Positions 30,661 through 42,472 are shown, numbered from the stretch's first letter. The stretch is 64,000 bases of DNA from Lunularia cruciata (GCA_948567375.1 OX419756.1:35602333-35666332), one strand, 5' to 3'. The notes: a model not told the origin generated them from the sequence alone. Numbers and translations: made by a program.

Positions 30661-32432
30661 ACTTGTGAGCCTTGTGCCTATCAGGATGATTTAGGCACAT
30701 GTTGGGGGCGATGGACCAAGTGGACATGTTATTATGGGGACATAGCCAGTAGCTACTAGGGAGGATGGTCTACTTGGAGTCCATCCAGGTGAGCGTGTGC
30801 TACTTGGATTACACTCTTAGTCCACTTGGGGATGCAACTAGAGGACGTGTGGAGCTTGCAGCCAAAGTGGAGCAAGTTTTTCACACAGAGGTTGGGACCT
30901 CTAGTGGTTGGGGGCATGACACTATTGCTCCCCAAGGGCCCAATGTAGCAGCCAGTCAGTACGTCTTCCATTCCTATGATAGTTACAGAGGATACTTAGG
31001 AGCCAAATCTTGGACCCAAGCTTAATGGAGAGGAAAGACTAAGGGTTTGGAGGTTCATGAGGAGCCACACAAATTGTTTTGCCTTTAGTATGAAGGATTT
31101 GGGTGCTTTGAAGAGACCTGGAATTTGAGGTGACTAGCGATAAACAAGTTTTCCGACGTCCTTATCAATATAGTGATATGCCAAGGACATTGATTTAGAG
31201 CCGGAGTAGTAACCTTTTTGAGGTTAGTTTGGTGGAGATTTCACATGGAGAGTATGCACCAGCAACAATGATGCCAGCCAAGAAGGATATGCATGGCAAC
31301 TACACAGATAGGTGGATGTATGGAGATTACCATCCTATCAACCGACAGACCAAGGTTGATTGGTATCCCATGCCTACACCAGAGAAGATTTTTGATGCGA
31401 TTGAGCATGCAAAGGTCTTCAATACTTTGGATCTTTGAGTGGGATATCATCAGTTACCAATCAGGAAGGAGGATAAGTCCAAGATAGCATTTTGGGTTAT
31501 TGATCCTCACGGCAAGGATGTGTTATATCAGTGGAGGTTCTTACCGTTTGGATTAAAGAATGCTCTTGCTGAGTTCCAAAGGGTCATGGATAGGATCCTA
31601 GTTGGATTAGATTTTGCTCATGCTATATTGATGACATTTTGGTCTATGGCACTACTATGAGGAGCATGAGAGACAATTGTTGGAGGTGTTTGAGAGGTTG
31701 AGATCTCATGGCCTCAAATTACATCTTGGGAAGTTTAGGTTCTTCCATGAGCAGGTTGAGTATTTGGGTCACACTATCTACCATGGAGGACTTGATGTTC
31801 GGTAGACCAAGGTGGAGGCTATTGCACATATTCCTTGACCTATGGATGTGAGCAAAGTGCAAGCATTTCTTGGGTTGGCAAACTTCTAATTGCCGCTATG
31901 TTAGAGGATTTAGTGCCATTGCCAAGGCCTTGATGAAGCTGACCAAACTTACACAAGAGTGGTGTTGGGGAGATGAGTAGGAGAGAGCTTTTGTAGAGCT
32001 CAAGAAGAGGTTGACATCTGCTCCAATTTTGAGGAGACAACTCAGAGGATGACCATTTCAGGTTCATACTGATTGGAGTACATTGGGGCTTGGAGCGGTG
32101 CTCACCAACATGATGATGAGGGGAAGGAGTTTGTGGTGGCCTATGCTAGTTGCTCCAACAATTCAGCGGAGGCAAAGTATAGTTCATATGAGGGAGAGTG
32201 CTTGGCAATAGTTTGGGCAACACATTTCTGATGTTACCTATTTGGTAACCCTTTCACTCTCATCATTGATCATCAGCCGCTGAGGTGGTTGATGGAGTCC
32301 GACAAGCTATCAAGGAAGCTTGCACAATGGGCTCTGATTTTACAAGAGTATGATTTCACGATTGTTTACAGACCTAGAGTAGTGAATCGTGATGCAGATG
32401 AGTTGAGTAGAAACCCATGTCCTAGCCATTAG
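30661..32432 (+). pseudogene. D1 reverse transcriptase and RNase H
   Basis: RT runs from about 31220: MPAKKDMHGNYTDRWMYGDY, then RQTKVDWYPMPTPEKIFDAI, then LPFGLKNALAEFQRVMDRI, with the catalytic YIDDILVYG at 31624-31650 after a frameshift. The connection EYLGHTIYHGGLDV follows near 31765. RNase H (about 32060-32432) has FQVHTDWSTLGLGAVL and LIIDHQPLRWLME, and ends RDADELSRNPCPSH with a stop at 32430. The sequence before 31100 links it to the methyltransferase domain and has no clear motif. Confidence 0.88.
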
Positions 32433-32889
32433 GATCAGACCAGAGCATGTCGGCATGGTGAGATAAATGAGGAGATGGTGCCAGGTTGGCATGCATCTGC
32501 CTTTCTTGGTATATTATTTTAGGCTTTGGTGGTATCTCTCTCATCATATACAAGAGGATTTATTGAGGTCATAGATCCAAAGAATGAAGATATTGGTACA
32601 GTTCAGCGAGACATTCATGATGATGTCTTAGTGATGAACTATCTTTGCACTGGTGTTGTGGGTAGCACAGTTGGGGCTAAGGAGAGAGACTGTGTTCTTC
32701 AGTGAGTCCGTCTGTTCACATTGGAGGGCTGACACCTTTTGTGTGTATGGGAGCATGGTAGAGTGCGAGTAGTACCACTTCCATCTCAGAGACCACAATT
32801 GGTCCGTCATGCTCATGAGGAGCTAGGACATTTTGGAGTAAAGCGTACATACAACTTACTCTAGAGTCATTATTGGTGGCATGGTGTCG
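32433..32889 (+). pseudogene. D1 integrase, zinc domain first half
   Basis: The end of this piece reads LVRHAHEELGHFGVKRTYNL, then SHYWWHG, the H-H half of the integrase zinc domain. It is cut by E1 and continues at 35063. Confidence 0.8.
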
Positions 32890-35062
32890 TGTTGTGGTTT
32901 GCGTAGCCCGTAAAAAGTGACTTATCATAGTTTATCTCCATGTTAGTGGAGTAGGTTGCATGCTAGATCCGACGGATGAGATGTTGCCATGTGAGCCATC
33001 TATGTACATGTATGTGATTGGCCATGTGGATTACAATCTTATCATGTTTGAGGGCTTTGATGAATAAAGATGAGGGCAAGTAGAGAGATAATTGTGTTTT
33101 AGTTTGGAGAGTCTCGAGGAGAGGAGGAAGTTGGGAGAGAGTTGTAGCAGAGAGCGAGTGTTAGAACATTGGAGGAAGCATTTGAGCATGAGATGTCCCA
33201 TGCTCCCGATCTGCCACTCCCGAATCCTTTTCTCATCAGGCTTCAGATTTTACACTGTGACGACTTATGGGATTGGTTGGTAGTACGTTTCAGAGTGGTG
33301 TTTGTGGAGTCGGTGATGGGAAACCCAGATCCTATTGTCCTTCCGGTGCTTACTTATGAGAATGTTTGGGACTTGAAAATTTCTGTCCTTCTATAGTTGG
33401 GGAATGCCTAAAATTTGGCTCATAAACTTCAAGGTGGAGTTATGGGGTCCATTTGTCAAAAAGTAAAAAGAGTAAAGGACAAATGTGCAAGAACTTGGGT
33501 CTCAAGGGGGAAGTTTAGGGAGGGCATTTGAGGAATGGAGGACATGGTTGGAAAGAGGCGACAATAGGCTACAATTTTCAGACAGAAATCACTCGATTTT
33601 AGCTGAGTATGAGAGGGATATGATCAATTGAGTGAAGGGGGGTTGAATTGATACCCAAGAGCACAAAGTAGTCAATTGAGGGAGTTTCTTGAGACCTTTT
33701 TACTATCTATCAGTGGGATTGGAGAGTAGACAATGCTCTTACAGTACTGAGTGCAATAAATTCATGTTTTGAGTCAATCTCAAATCAGATCCAATTGATT
33801 GAAGTTGAAGCTTATGGGATGTAAGGTGTTGGAGAAGAGCTAATGATCAGGTTTGGAGTTTTGGTCACTCCCCAAGTTTCAGTTTGAATTTCCTCATGAA
33901 GATTTCCAGAGTTGTTGGTGGATAGGTTTAGCTCCTCTGTGTGAAAGTTTCATGTGAATTCTTCAAATAGAGAAATCAGGATCTTGGATCAAGTATACCT
34001 GGGTCTGTAGAGCTCACAAGTTAGCCCAGCTTAGGAATTGATCCACATCTAAAGACTGGAGTTGGATTAGGCTACAAAAATTTTCAGGAGGTTAGAAAAA
34101 AACATAACCAGCTATTGTGTAAATTTAGGGTGATTCTAGATCTGTGGAGAGTGAGATCTGATGCAAAACATCATGCTGAAAATACTGTCATAAGCTCGGT
34201 AGAGCAAATTTTCCTTTCATCTTGATTGGATATCAAGTCTCATGTCCTGTGACTATGACTGAGAGTTTCAGGTTTCCAGAGTGTTTGTGAGGATCAAGGG
34301 TATTCCTGAATCAGAAATTTGGGGGAAATTTGCCAAGAACCAGGAGCAAACCCTAAAAAGAAGATTTCAAAATTAGGGTGAAGTCCAAGAAAAACCCCTG
34401 GCCAACTTTGAGAGATTTTCAGGAGAGTTTTAGTGATTTGATTGAAGTGTATTTTATATCATTGGAAAGCTTATTTTACACGCTCTCCATTGAATTCTAG
34501 ATCACTTAAATTCAAGCTATGGATAAATAGTTACTTGCATATGAGCTGCGCAGACTTTTCCCCATAAAAAAGACATAGAAAATCCCCACATGAAGTAGGA
34601 ATTTTTTGAGATTTGAAGTACAGGTTGGAATGAGCTTGATGACAAAGCACAAAGGCTCTGAAACTCTTTCCCGAAAAAAAGTACAGAGAGTTGTTGCCTT
34701 CTTCTTGTGATTGGATCCTCTCTGTACTTGTATGCCTATTTGTACGCCCAGTTGCCTTGGATTGGTGTGCGGGCGTTGCGCTCAGATTATTTCCTTCTAG
34801 GAGTGCTGTTTATTTCTCCTTGGTTATGTTGGAAGTGATGACCAGCAGACCAGGAGTGCGTGTTGTGATGATAGGTCAAGTTGCCCGATACTATCCTTCT
34901 TGATAACAAGAATATTAGTCCTGAGAAAGGAGGGTTCCGGCAATAAGGGTCACATGTGTGTTTTGTCAAGTCATTACGGTTTACCTCTAGCCTCTGATCT
35001 GTAGTCTCCACAGCTAGGCACCCTGTGTGTTACCAGAGAGAGAAAAGGAAAGTACGACAACG
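32890..35062 (+). mobile_element. E1: 2.2-kb LTR-like unit, probable solo LTR
   Basis: It interrupts the D1 integrase between WWHG and MQTK. Its text recurs inverted as E2 (51444-53661). The start TGTTGTGGTTTGCG and end ACGACAAC are roughly inverted repeats of each other. Flanks GGTGT (left) and GGTAT (right) may be a mutated 5-bp duplication. No RT or integrase lies inside. A peptide at 33169-33396 (IRLQILHCDDLWDWLV) is kept in E2. The rest, 33400-35040, has no gene I can support. Confidence 0.65.
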
Positions 35063-35890
35063 GTATGCAGACCAAGGTACAACAATTTGTTGCCAGATGT
35101 GTGGTTTGTGACCAAGTTAGAGCATCATTCAATGCTCCTACACCACAGTTACACCCATTACCTATCATGGGATTGGATTACCATTGGAGTTTGGACTTTT
35201 CTGGACCTTTACTGCTGATTGTGAGACATCATCAGTATGTCTTGGTGATGGTGGAGCACTTCTCCAAGTGGATTGAGTTGGTGTCACTTCCTGACAAGTC
35301 TAGTGAAGGAACAGCTAACTCGTTCCAAGATCAAGTTCTTAGTCATTTGGTGCACAAGCTGAGGTTTTGACTGATCAGGGTATATAGTTCTTGGGGGAGA
35401 TTCAGGTCTTGTGTGATAAGGCTTTGATTGATCACCATATTGCCTCCTGAGATCACTCTAAGGCAGATGGCTTAGCAGAGAGAGTGGTTAAGATAGTGAA
35501 GATAGGATTGCAAAAGGATGGTTTGCAGAGATGCCACTTGGGTGATTAGGATCTCCAATTACCTTGGTTGGCCATGGGCTATTGGTTCAGCTGGAAAGCC
35601 TCCTTAGCATCATTCTCTCCATACTTTCTACTCTATGGACGAGATCCAGATTTACCTGTAGCCATTTGTTGAGATGCTACTGTAGTCTTGGACTTGGATG
35701 ACCCAAATGTATGGATGAGCGCATGTTCTCAATGGGTAGAGATCTTTTGGACAGTGATGCCAATGGCCTTTAAGAACTTGGCAATTGCTCATCATAGAGA
35801 TACTTTATGCTATGCTACCATTCATGGAGGAGGTTATAGATCCTCTATTCGTCAATTTCATCTACAAGACTATGTATATCTACAGTAGAC
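35063..35890 (+). pseudogene. D1 integrase, remainder
   Basis: QFVARCVVCDQVRA is the C-C half of the zinc domain. MGLDYHWSLDFSGPL carries the first catalytic Asp, LTDQG (about 35370) the second, and GLAERVVKI (about 35470) the Glu. KWIELVSLPDKSSEG lies between. Decayed C-terminal part to 35880. Confidence 0.85.
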
Positions 35891-36069
35891 AGCACCAATG
35901 ACACTTGATGTTTTGACAAGCCGCACTATCTTGAGAGTGCATGAGGTTTTGCCATATGGATTCCTCATGTTAGAAGGACATGATGGTGTTGTTTGGAAGG
36001 ATCATGTGTGCAATTGTGCACCATGCCACCTCCCAAACATTGATGGTACTATGGACCCAAGCTTAGCAC

Positions 36070-36230
36070 TTGTACGTGCAAGTTTGAGGTGTATGTTATG
36101 TGGCTCTTCTAGTGGAGCTACTACTATGTTGGTGTGTGATAGATGTTTGAGAGGATGACATATGGTATGTATGACTCTCTCCCTTGTGATGGTTTCTTAG
36201 GGATAGTGGTTATGTCCTAGATGTACTTGA
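36070..36230 (+). pseudogene. PHD finger at the C-terminus of D1 pol
   Basis: The frame reads LRCMLCGSSSG, MLVCDRCLRG*HMVCMT and W-L-C-P-R-C. The zinc ligands keep the C4-H-C3 order: C at 36090 and 36099, C at 36135 and 36144, H at 36159, C at 36168, and C-P-R-C at 36213-36224. The MLVCDxC and WxCPxC signatures are those of PHD fingers, which read histone H3 tails. Two stops and the TGA in place of the Trp before the His break it. It occupies the place a chromodomain has in chromoviruses. Confidence 0.8.
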
Positions 36231-36384
36231 CCTATAGTTAGTTCATTCTTTATATGGTATAGATTGCAGACATGCAACTAACAATGGGGCTCCATAGCAC
36301 TCGGCCTCCTGATCTTTGCCCATCATAGGGTATACCATATACTTGGAGTAGATGGTTATTTGGAGTTAGAGGGACCTAACCGCC

Positions 36385-36399
36385 AATTAGGGGGGCGAT
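36385..36399 (+). other. D1 polypurine tract
   Basis: AATTAGGGGGGCGAT directly before TGTGGCAC, the 3' LTR start. Confidence 0.8.
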
Positions 36400-36951
36400 T
36401 GTGGCACTTTAGAGTTTATGTATGACTTATGTGTGAGTTGTGCTTCTATTTTGTATGATGTTGACAATCATGTATGTTGTGTCACAATGTATATATGCAT
36501 GACAGCTGTCATGCTATTTACATTGTCGCATCTACATTGCTTGGACACTAGAGTTCTAATGTTAGTAGTTAGAGGCATTTTGGCAATTACTCATAGACCA
36601 CTTTCCAATGGTCAAATTTTGTGTTTAGGTATTGACTTCATGGTGGAGCCCATGTCACTTGCACCGTCCGCTCCATCAAGTGTGCCATCAGTGGAATCAT
36701 TGGGATGAGATCTAGGTCAAAATCAGGAGTATACCTTGGAAGTGCAGCTCCAAAGAGCTCACTTCTTTGATGTTGAGCCTTTAAGTTCTTGGCTAGAGTG
36801 GACAGAGAGCCATTGAGCATCACTTGGATTCTCTTAGCTAGAGTGGGTGTGGCTTGATTGTAATTAGTGCCTAGTTGTTGGCAAGTTATTGAGGATAAGA
36901 TCTAGTATTGATCTGAGTTTGATTGATTTGAGTTGTAAATGATCTGATTAT
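36400..36951 (+). repeat. D1 3' LTR (552 bp)
   Basis: It starts TGTGGCACTTTAGAG after the polypurine tract. 36540-36940 matches the D1 5' LTR (10145-10201, 17769-18110). It stops at CTGATTAT where another LTR start begins. Confidence 0.8.
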
Positions 36952-37050
36952 TGTGGTACTTTAGAGTTTATGTATGACTGATGTGTGAGCTGTACTTCTA
37001 TTATGTATGATGTTGATAGCGATGTATGTTGTGTTGCAATGTATATATGC
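36952..37050 (+). repeat. Second, partial D-type LTR start
   Basis: TGTGGTACTTTAGAGTTTATG repeats the first 99 bp of the preceding LTR (36400-36498) with scattered changes, then runs into LINE sequence. Confidence 0.8.
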
Positions 37051-38050
37051 ACAAAAAGAGACATGCTCAATAGGTAATGTTGTTTTATTGTGGCAAGAAA
37101 GAAGGATGGTAAAAGATAGATGTGCATGAGCAAATTCAAGTTGAAGATCAAAATTAACAAAATCATAAACAAGGTGTCTATCATTAGGTAAGATCAAGAA
37201 GTAATTTATGGTGCTAGATCCACCAAAAGCAAAACATATTTGCTTGCAAGTCTCAAGAAATTGAGAAAGACCATTCAAGATCTTTAAGCTACAACTAGTA
37301 CCAAAGCTCAAAAATTGCTCGCTCATTGGGTTGCAAATCAGATATAGGGAAGAGTGGGACCAAGCACTAGGATTGTCTAGCAAGTTATAAATAAAATAAT
37401 TTCTAAGTCACTAATTTTAGGAATCTGAGAGGCTTGGATCCTTGTATTGAAATCACCAAGAACAAGTATTGCTCCTTTACTTTAGAACTCCAACATACCC
37501 TTTATCAAGTAGTGGAAAGGTTGCATTATATGTTGAGAGCTCCACTCAAGTACATTGGTGATGTCAATGGAGCAAAGTAGCAAACAATAAGGAAGCAAGG
37601 TGAAACAACTCCTTGCATCTTCAACCATTGGTATTTTCCACTTGCATCTTGGCCTATCAAATAGACTAATTTCTCAAGGCAAAATTTGAGGTAAGTAGCA
37701 ATCTATTGCCTCCCCTTATTGCAAGTTGAACCAACAAGAGTGAATCCTTCAATGTCTTGAATGGTGTTCTCCTCATATTACCATGGCTCCACAAGATTGA
37801 TCAAATCAACATCATCCCACAAAGGCTTAGCACTTGAACACATAGGGTATGTGAGCCCATGAACATTCTTAAACAATACTCTATAGGTTTGGAATTGTGA
37901 TGTAGCAATTGATTTTCTCCTTTGGGTGATGATATCTCTACCATCTCTCATGAATGCATTAAAACTTGATTGTTGAGCTTCCTTCACCTTAGCTAGTTCT
38001 CCCTTCCTTGCTTGAAGTTAGAGAGGAGTGAGATCAAAGTCCGACTAGAT
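37051..38050 (-). pseudogene. LINE endonuclease domain (APE-like)
   Basis: Minus-strand pieces read NVHGLTYPMCSSAKPLWDDV, DLINLVEPW, IEGFTLVGSTCNKGRQ, ATYLKFCLEKLV, KYQWLKMQGVVSPCFLIVCY and FAPLTSPMY, and later GGSSTINYFLILPND. These follow the layout of the endonuclease domain of plant LINE ORF2 (metal-binding E of VE-x-W; G-x-STIDYF near the end). Several shifts and stops. It continues across D1 into 10111. Confidence 0.75.
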
Positions 38051-38750
38051 GCACCTCCCCTTGAGTACAACCTTATTTGCCATCATTAAGTTCCTTTGAG
38101 TTTATGAGCAGAACCTAACCAAAATGCTTCTTAGTTGTGCATCTTGTTGTCCCAACCTATATGCTTGCAAATCTGAGAATCATGAACTCTCAAAGAATCA
38201 AAGATAAACTCACACTATAGCTTTGTTGTCCTCCTTTATCTCTAGCAAATCTGAAATCAAGTTTTCCATTGAAACAAGTTGGTTCTCCTTCTCAATCTCA
38301 AGCTCCTACAAGTAAGAGATTTGGGGCACCTTAGTAGCTTTAGCATATCACTTCACCTTCACTTTCAATGTGTTTACAATCTATTAGAGCACTCCACCAC
38401 ATGTAGCAATGTTGGTAATTTGTGCTCCCAAAGAAGCAACCTTCTCAATGGTGTAAACCATCCCCTTGGTTGATGTTAATAGTGAGGCATTATTCTTCTT
38501 AAGCTATTTAATCTCTTGGTTAACTAAGTTCAAGGATTCATTCATAATGATGATGTCAATTTTTACAATTGCCATGTCAGCCATGCAAGTACTTATGCAT
38601 TGGAACATAGATGCAAAGAAGCTCCTAAGCTCTTTGTGGAAGTCATTGGCTTTCCAATAAATTTAATCTTATTTTTGTTACTTCTTTGCTATATCAATGA
38701 TGTCTTTCACCATCTTAGGATCCTCCATTGTGCCAATCACTAGTCACTCA
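38051..38750 (-). pseudogene. LINE upstream part, possibly ORF1
   Basis: A minus-strand reading with many stops (CFNGKLDFRFARD, then basic and coiled segments). Its place upstream of the endonuclease suggests the end of LINE ORF1 or the start of ORF2. I see no firm motif. Confidence 0.35.
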
Positions 38751-39669
38751 CAATAAATCTATAAGTTATACTTTCAAGACCAAAACTTTGATATTTTCAA
38801 GTGAGTATAGCTTCTAGTATACACTTCTTAGCACTACTATTTAGGTCTAAGAAAAGGACCTCAAGAAGCTAGTTCTAATACGATAAGAAGCATCTCATTT
38901 GGACATGTGAGTGAAAAGGTACTACCTTCTATATACTACCATCTCCCACTAAGAGACCAAAGGCTGCAAAATTTGAGGTACCTAGAGCTTCTCCCCTCTT
39001 TTTGACCTTTGTCAATCAATGCTCAGTGTAAATATCTGATCACGCTAATTCTAATGACACAAAGAAAAATTCATTTGAATCACAAAGTACAAAGATATAA
39101 TATTTGAATTTACACCTTCTATGACTAGAATCTTTGAAACTCTACAGAGTGGAAATAGGTTGTAATTCCTTATACATCAATTCAAAATCTACAAATCTAA
39201 GATTCATATATAAGCTTTTGAGGTAGTGGTTCTATTCAATAAAAAATATCTCATTTGGATGTGTGATGACACAAAAACAGGCCTCCAAATGGATGCACCT
39301 CCAAATTCTAAGATGTATGAATTCAGTCATATATTGCAACCTAACAAAACTTCCTTGTTTGACCTCTAATTGCAACAAATCAGACCTCAGTGAAAACCTT
39401 ACAAGGTGCTAGTTCTATTGGCCCAAAAATCATTTCATTCAGACTTATCAATATAGAGAAATATCACTTTACATGTGCATCTCTCAACACAAAGTAATTG
39501 GAAATGTCACAATAAATCAAATGGTAAGATCAGCTGCCTCAGACCTTCAAATGTTGCAAGAAAGAATTCAAGAAAAATCTTGCAATAGTGTGGTTCTTAT
39601 AACTTAACAGGTTGATTAAGGCATTAATGAATATGTATGAGAAACCTTCAGCCTCAAAAAATGGATTCT
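38751..39669. other. No gene seen
   Basis: AT-rich sequence without supported ORFs. The phrase GCTAGTTCTA...ATCTCATTTGGA recurs loosely at about 38870, 39225 and 39410, suggesting an old tandem structure such as a LINE 5' region or a decayed LTR. Confidence 0.4.
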
Positions 39670-40929
39670 TGATTCTTGATTTGAATTGGTGAACACAAGG
39701 ATGAAAGAAGGAGCATCAATTCAAGACCACATGAATGATTTCAATTCAATCATTTCAAGACTTGAACCTATGAAGATCAACTTTGATGATCAAGTTCAAG
39801 CATTTTTGCTATTATCTTTATAACTTGACAATTGGGAAGCAATAGTCACAAGAGTGAGTAGTTCCTCAAGATTGAGTGCTCTCAAATCTGAGAGTCTATG
39901 ACACTTGATTCTCAATGAAGACATTAGTAGACAAATTTATTCAAAATTATCAAGTACAATGCTATTTGTTGAGAGTAGAGGAAGAATATTGTAGGGACTT
40001 CAGAGTCATAGAAATGGTAGATCAAAGTCAAAAAAGAAAAGTGAGGCAATAGGCTGCAAGGAAGTATGCAAAGAAATTGTGTGTTGGAAATGTAACAAGC
40101 CTAGTCACTTTAGGAATCAGTGTAAAAGTCCAAAGAAGGAGAAATCAATGAACATAGCAACAAAATAAGAGAATGCACTTGTTTGCTATGTGGAGTGTCC
40201 CATGAAATCTTAGGTAATAGATTTTGATGCATCATTTCACTACCTCATGTTAAGAGGTGATGCACAACTTTGTTGTAGAAAACCTTGGAAAGGTTCACCT
40301 TGCTGACAATAAACCCTTTTTTATTGAAGGAAAAAGCAATGTGAAATTGAAGACCACTCAAGGATCAATATGGACATTGATACATGTTAGATATGTCCTT
40401 GGACTGAAGTGGAATTTGATTTCCATAGGTCAGTTGGATGCAAAAGGATATCAAACATCTTTGAAAGTTGGCAATAAAAATTAACTTGAGAAACTTGACT
40501 TTGGCACAAGGATAGAAGGTTGGAATTTTGAATGTTACAAGAAATTCCAAACATCTGATGATAATTGTAGATTTTTCTTTAATCTTATGGCACCACAGAC
40601 TTTTTCACATGAATGAGAAGGGTATGAAGGAATTAGTTGTAAATGGGAGGATCCCGGAGTTGAAGATTGTTCAACTTGGCTTTTGCAAACCATGTATTTT
40701 GGGAAAGAAAAAGTGAGTTACTTCACTAAGGCCAAAAGAGTACAAAGAGCAAAAAAATCTAGACTTGATACATAAAAATATGTATGGCCCACCTTTGGTT
40801 GAGTCTTGGAGGATCTTACTACTACATCACCTTCATAGATGATGCTACAAGAAAGTATGGTTTTACTTTCTGAGAAATAAATCAGATGTGTTTAGCATTT
40901 TCAAGCAATGGAAATTTGAAGTTGAAAAC
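39670..40929 (+). pseudogene. Ty1/copia gag-pol fragment
   Basis: Plus-strand frames show copia gag (IQDHMNDFNSIISRLEPMKI), a zinc knuckle CWKCNKPSHFRNQC at about 40083, a protease site DFDASFH (DSGASFH expected, about 40219), the segment VHLADNKPFFIEGKSNVKLK and LISIGQLDAKGYQ, then the integrase zinc region LWHHRLFHMNEKGMKEL ... CKPCILGKKK and the core start YYITFIDDATRK. It is truncated on the left inside gag and on the right by C4 at 40930. Stops and shifts throughout. Confidence 0.88.
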
Positions 40930-42303
40930 TATGGTAACCACATTTTTTGCTTTTGCTAGTTTTCAGAGTAAGGAGTGAATTTTGGAGTAGAAGGTTAGAT
41001 GTAGGAAATTGGTAGATGCAGACCCAAAATAGGAAATCTGATCCAAGCCAAGGAAGTTGACTTTGTAATGGAGTGAAATGAGAAAATCAGATCAGACTTG
41101 GAAGGATAGAAGATCTGAAGTGAGAATACTTTGCCTCAAGTTGAAGACACTCAATTCAATGACCTTCAACTACAAACTTGACTCAGGCCATACTTACCAA
41201 GGAAGGATACCCATTGTTAATGGCTACCTCATGTGAGCTTATATTCAAAAGTGACAAGAGTAAACATGCAATAGACATGATTTTTGATTGAGTTTTGAAT
41301 GAAGAATGACTACACCTTGGAGAAGTATAAACTCAAGACTTTGCAAAGAGAATTTTTCAATTTTGAATCAAGTTCATCCTTTTAATTTGTGTAGTCTGGT
41401 GGATTAGGGTAGAGTTACAAGCTAACTCATCAAGTTGTTGTGTGGAAAACCAAGTGAGGAAGAGCAAGTCAATGCCTTGCAAGGGAAGTTGATAGAGTTT
41501 TACCATCTTGGTCAAAAATCCTATCATTTGGAGAGCAAATATGATAGTAAGGTTTGAAGTACTAAATTGGCTCCAAATTACTTTCCTAGCCTTGAACTCA
41601 AATCTAAGTTTTCTAATGTTCATGATTGAGATAACCGCTAGAAATTATGAGGATTGTCCAAGTGCGGAGGAGAAGAGGGGAAACCTCACAAATTAGACCA
41701 AAGCCAGTAAGAGATTGGTGTTGGTTAATGATGCAAGAGAGCCAACAAGGATCACCTTTGATCAAAAGTGTAATGCCACAAAGGAAATGGAGGAGTTGAA
41801 AGCATCATTTAGTGAGCCAAGGAAGAAGAACAAGAACAAGAACAAGGTGGATACCTATATGGTGAAGCATCATCAGAGCAATGATGGTGATGATGAAGCT
41901 AGAGCACACCACATGCATGATAAAGTAGCAAGTTATTTTCTTCCACATGTTGTTTGTAGGAGTGAGTGAATTGGGAGGGTTGTTTTTACAATGGTGGGGC
42001 AGTGGAGGATGCATCTACCACCATATTACTTCATGCCATTTGTGGCTCATTTGTATATGGGATTGAACCTGCTTACCGTTGAAGAACATTAGAGTATGGT
42101 GTCCCACTTTCATTCAAACTTATAACAAGTTGCGGATCCAAAAGAAATGTGCTACATGGTGGAGGTGAGGAAGAATGACCACTACTTTGCTAGAATAGGA
42201 CTAGTTTCAAACCCAACAAAGCAAACCCAATCCAAGGATGTTGTGTTCTTGGCAAAGAGGAAGATAGGTAGAAGATTGAACCAAAGCCATGTGTCATACT
42301 ATT
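40930..42303 (+). mobile_element. C4: 5' part of a C/E-type element
   Basis: It begins TATGGTAACCACATTTTTT, like the ends of C1 and C2, right inside the copia integrase. Phrases such as AAGCCAAGGAAGTTGACTTTG match C1. Its ORF start at about 41508 matches the C3/E2 protein. It is cut at 42303 by the D2 LTR. Confidence 0.6.
41508..42300 (+). pseudogene. Gag-like protein of C4
   Basis: IIWRANMIVRFEVLNWLQIT parallels AIWRLDVIARIEVLSSLWIT of C3/E2 (51300 region). Further on YFMPFVAHLYMGLNLLTVEE parallels YIVPFVAHFYLGLNLLNVAE (50780 region). A Lys/Asn-rich stretch (RKKNKNKNK) lies between. Stops and shifts. I do not recognise the family beyond this shared group. It is on the plus strand, as expected for a coding region downstream of the C4 end. 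Confidence 0.6.
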
Positions 42304-42472
42304 TGTAGCACCACACCTAGATTGCTTGGACTCTAGAGTAGTAGTGTTGGTAGTAATGAGTATTTTGGTAGTTACTCATAGACTACTTGTTGACGGTCAG
42401 ATTTCATGTTTGGGGTACTACTACATGGTGGAGCTCATGATTACTTGCACCATTTGGACCATTGGGTGTGTG

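Larger units (their letters stand above)
10112..36951 (+). mobile_element. D1: Ty3/gypsy element encoding a DNA methyltransferase and a PHD finger, with nested insertions
   Basis: A 5' LTR (split at 10201/17769), leader, gag, protease, methyltransferase-like domain, RT, RNase H, integrase, PHD finger, polypurine tract and 3' LTR all lie in the plus orientation once B2 (with C1), A1, the A3 LTR fragment and E1 are set aside. A second, shorter copy (D2, 42304-46812) is colinear through LTR, leader and gag. All reading frames are broken. The element sits inside the LINE. I could not define its target duplication, because the right end is followed by a second partial LTR. Confidence 0.85.

Noticed and set aside
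34691-34903. ORF shared by E1 and E2 (SCDWILSVLVCLFVRP)
   Set aside because: Position in the untranslated end of the E unit and no similarity to a known protein; both strands are equally open there.
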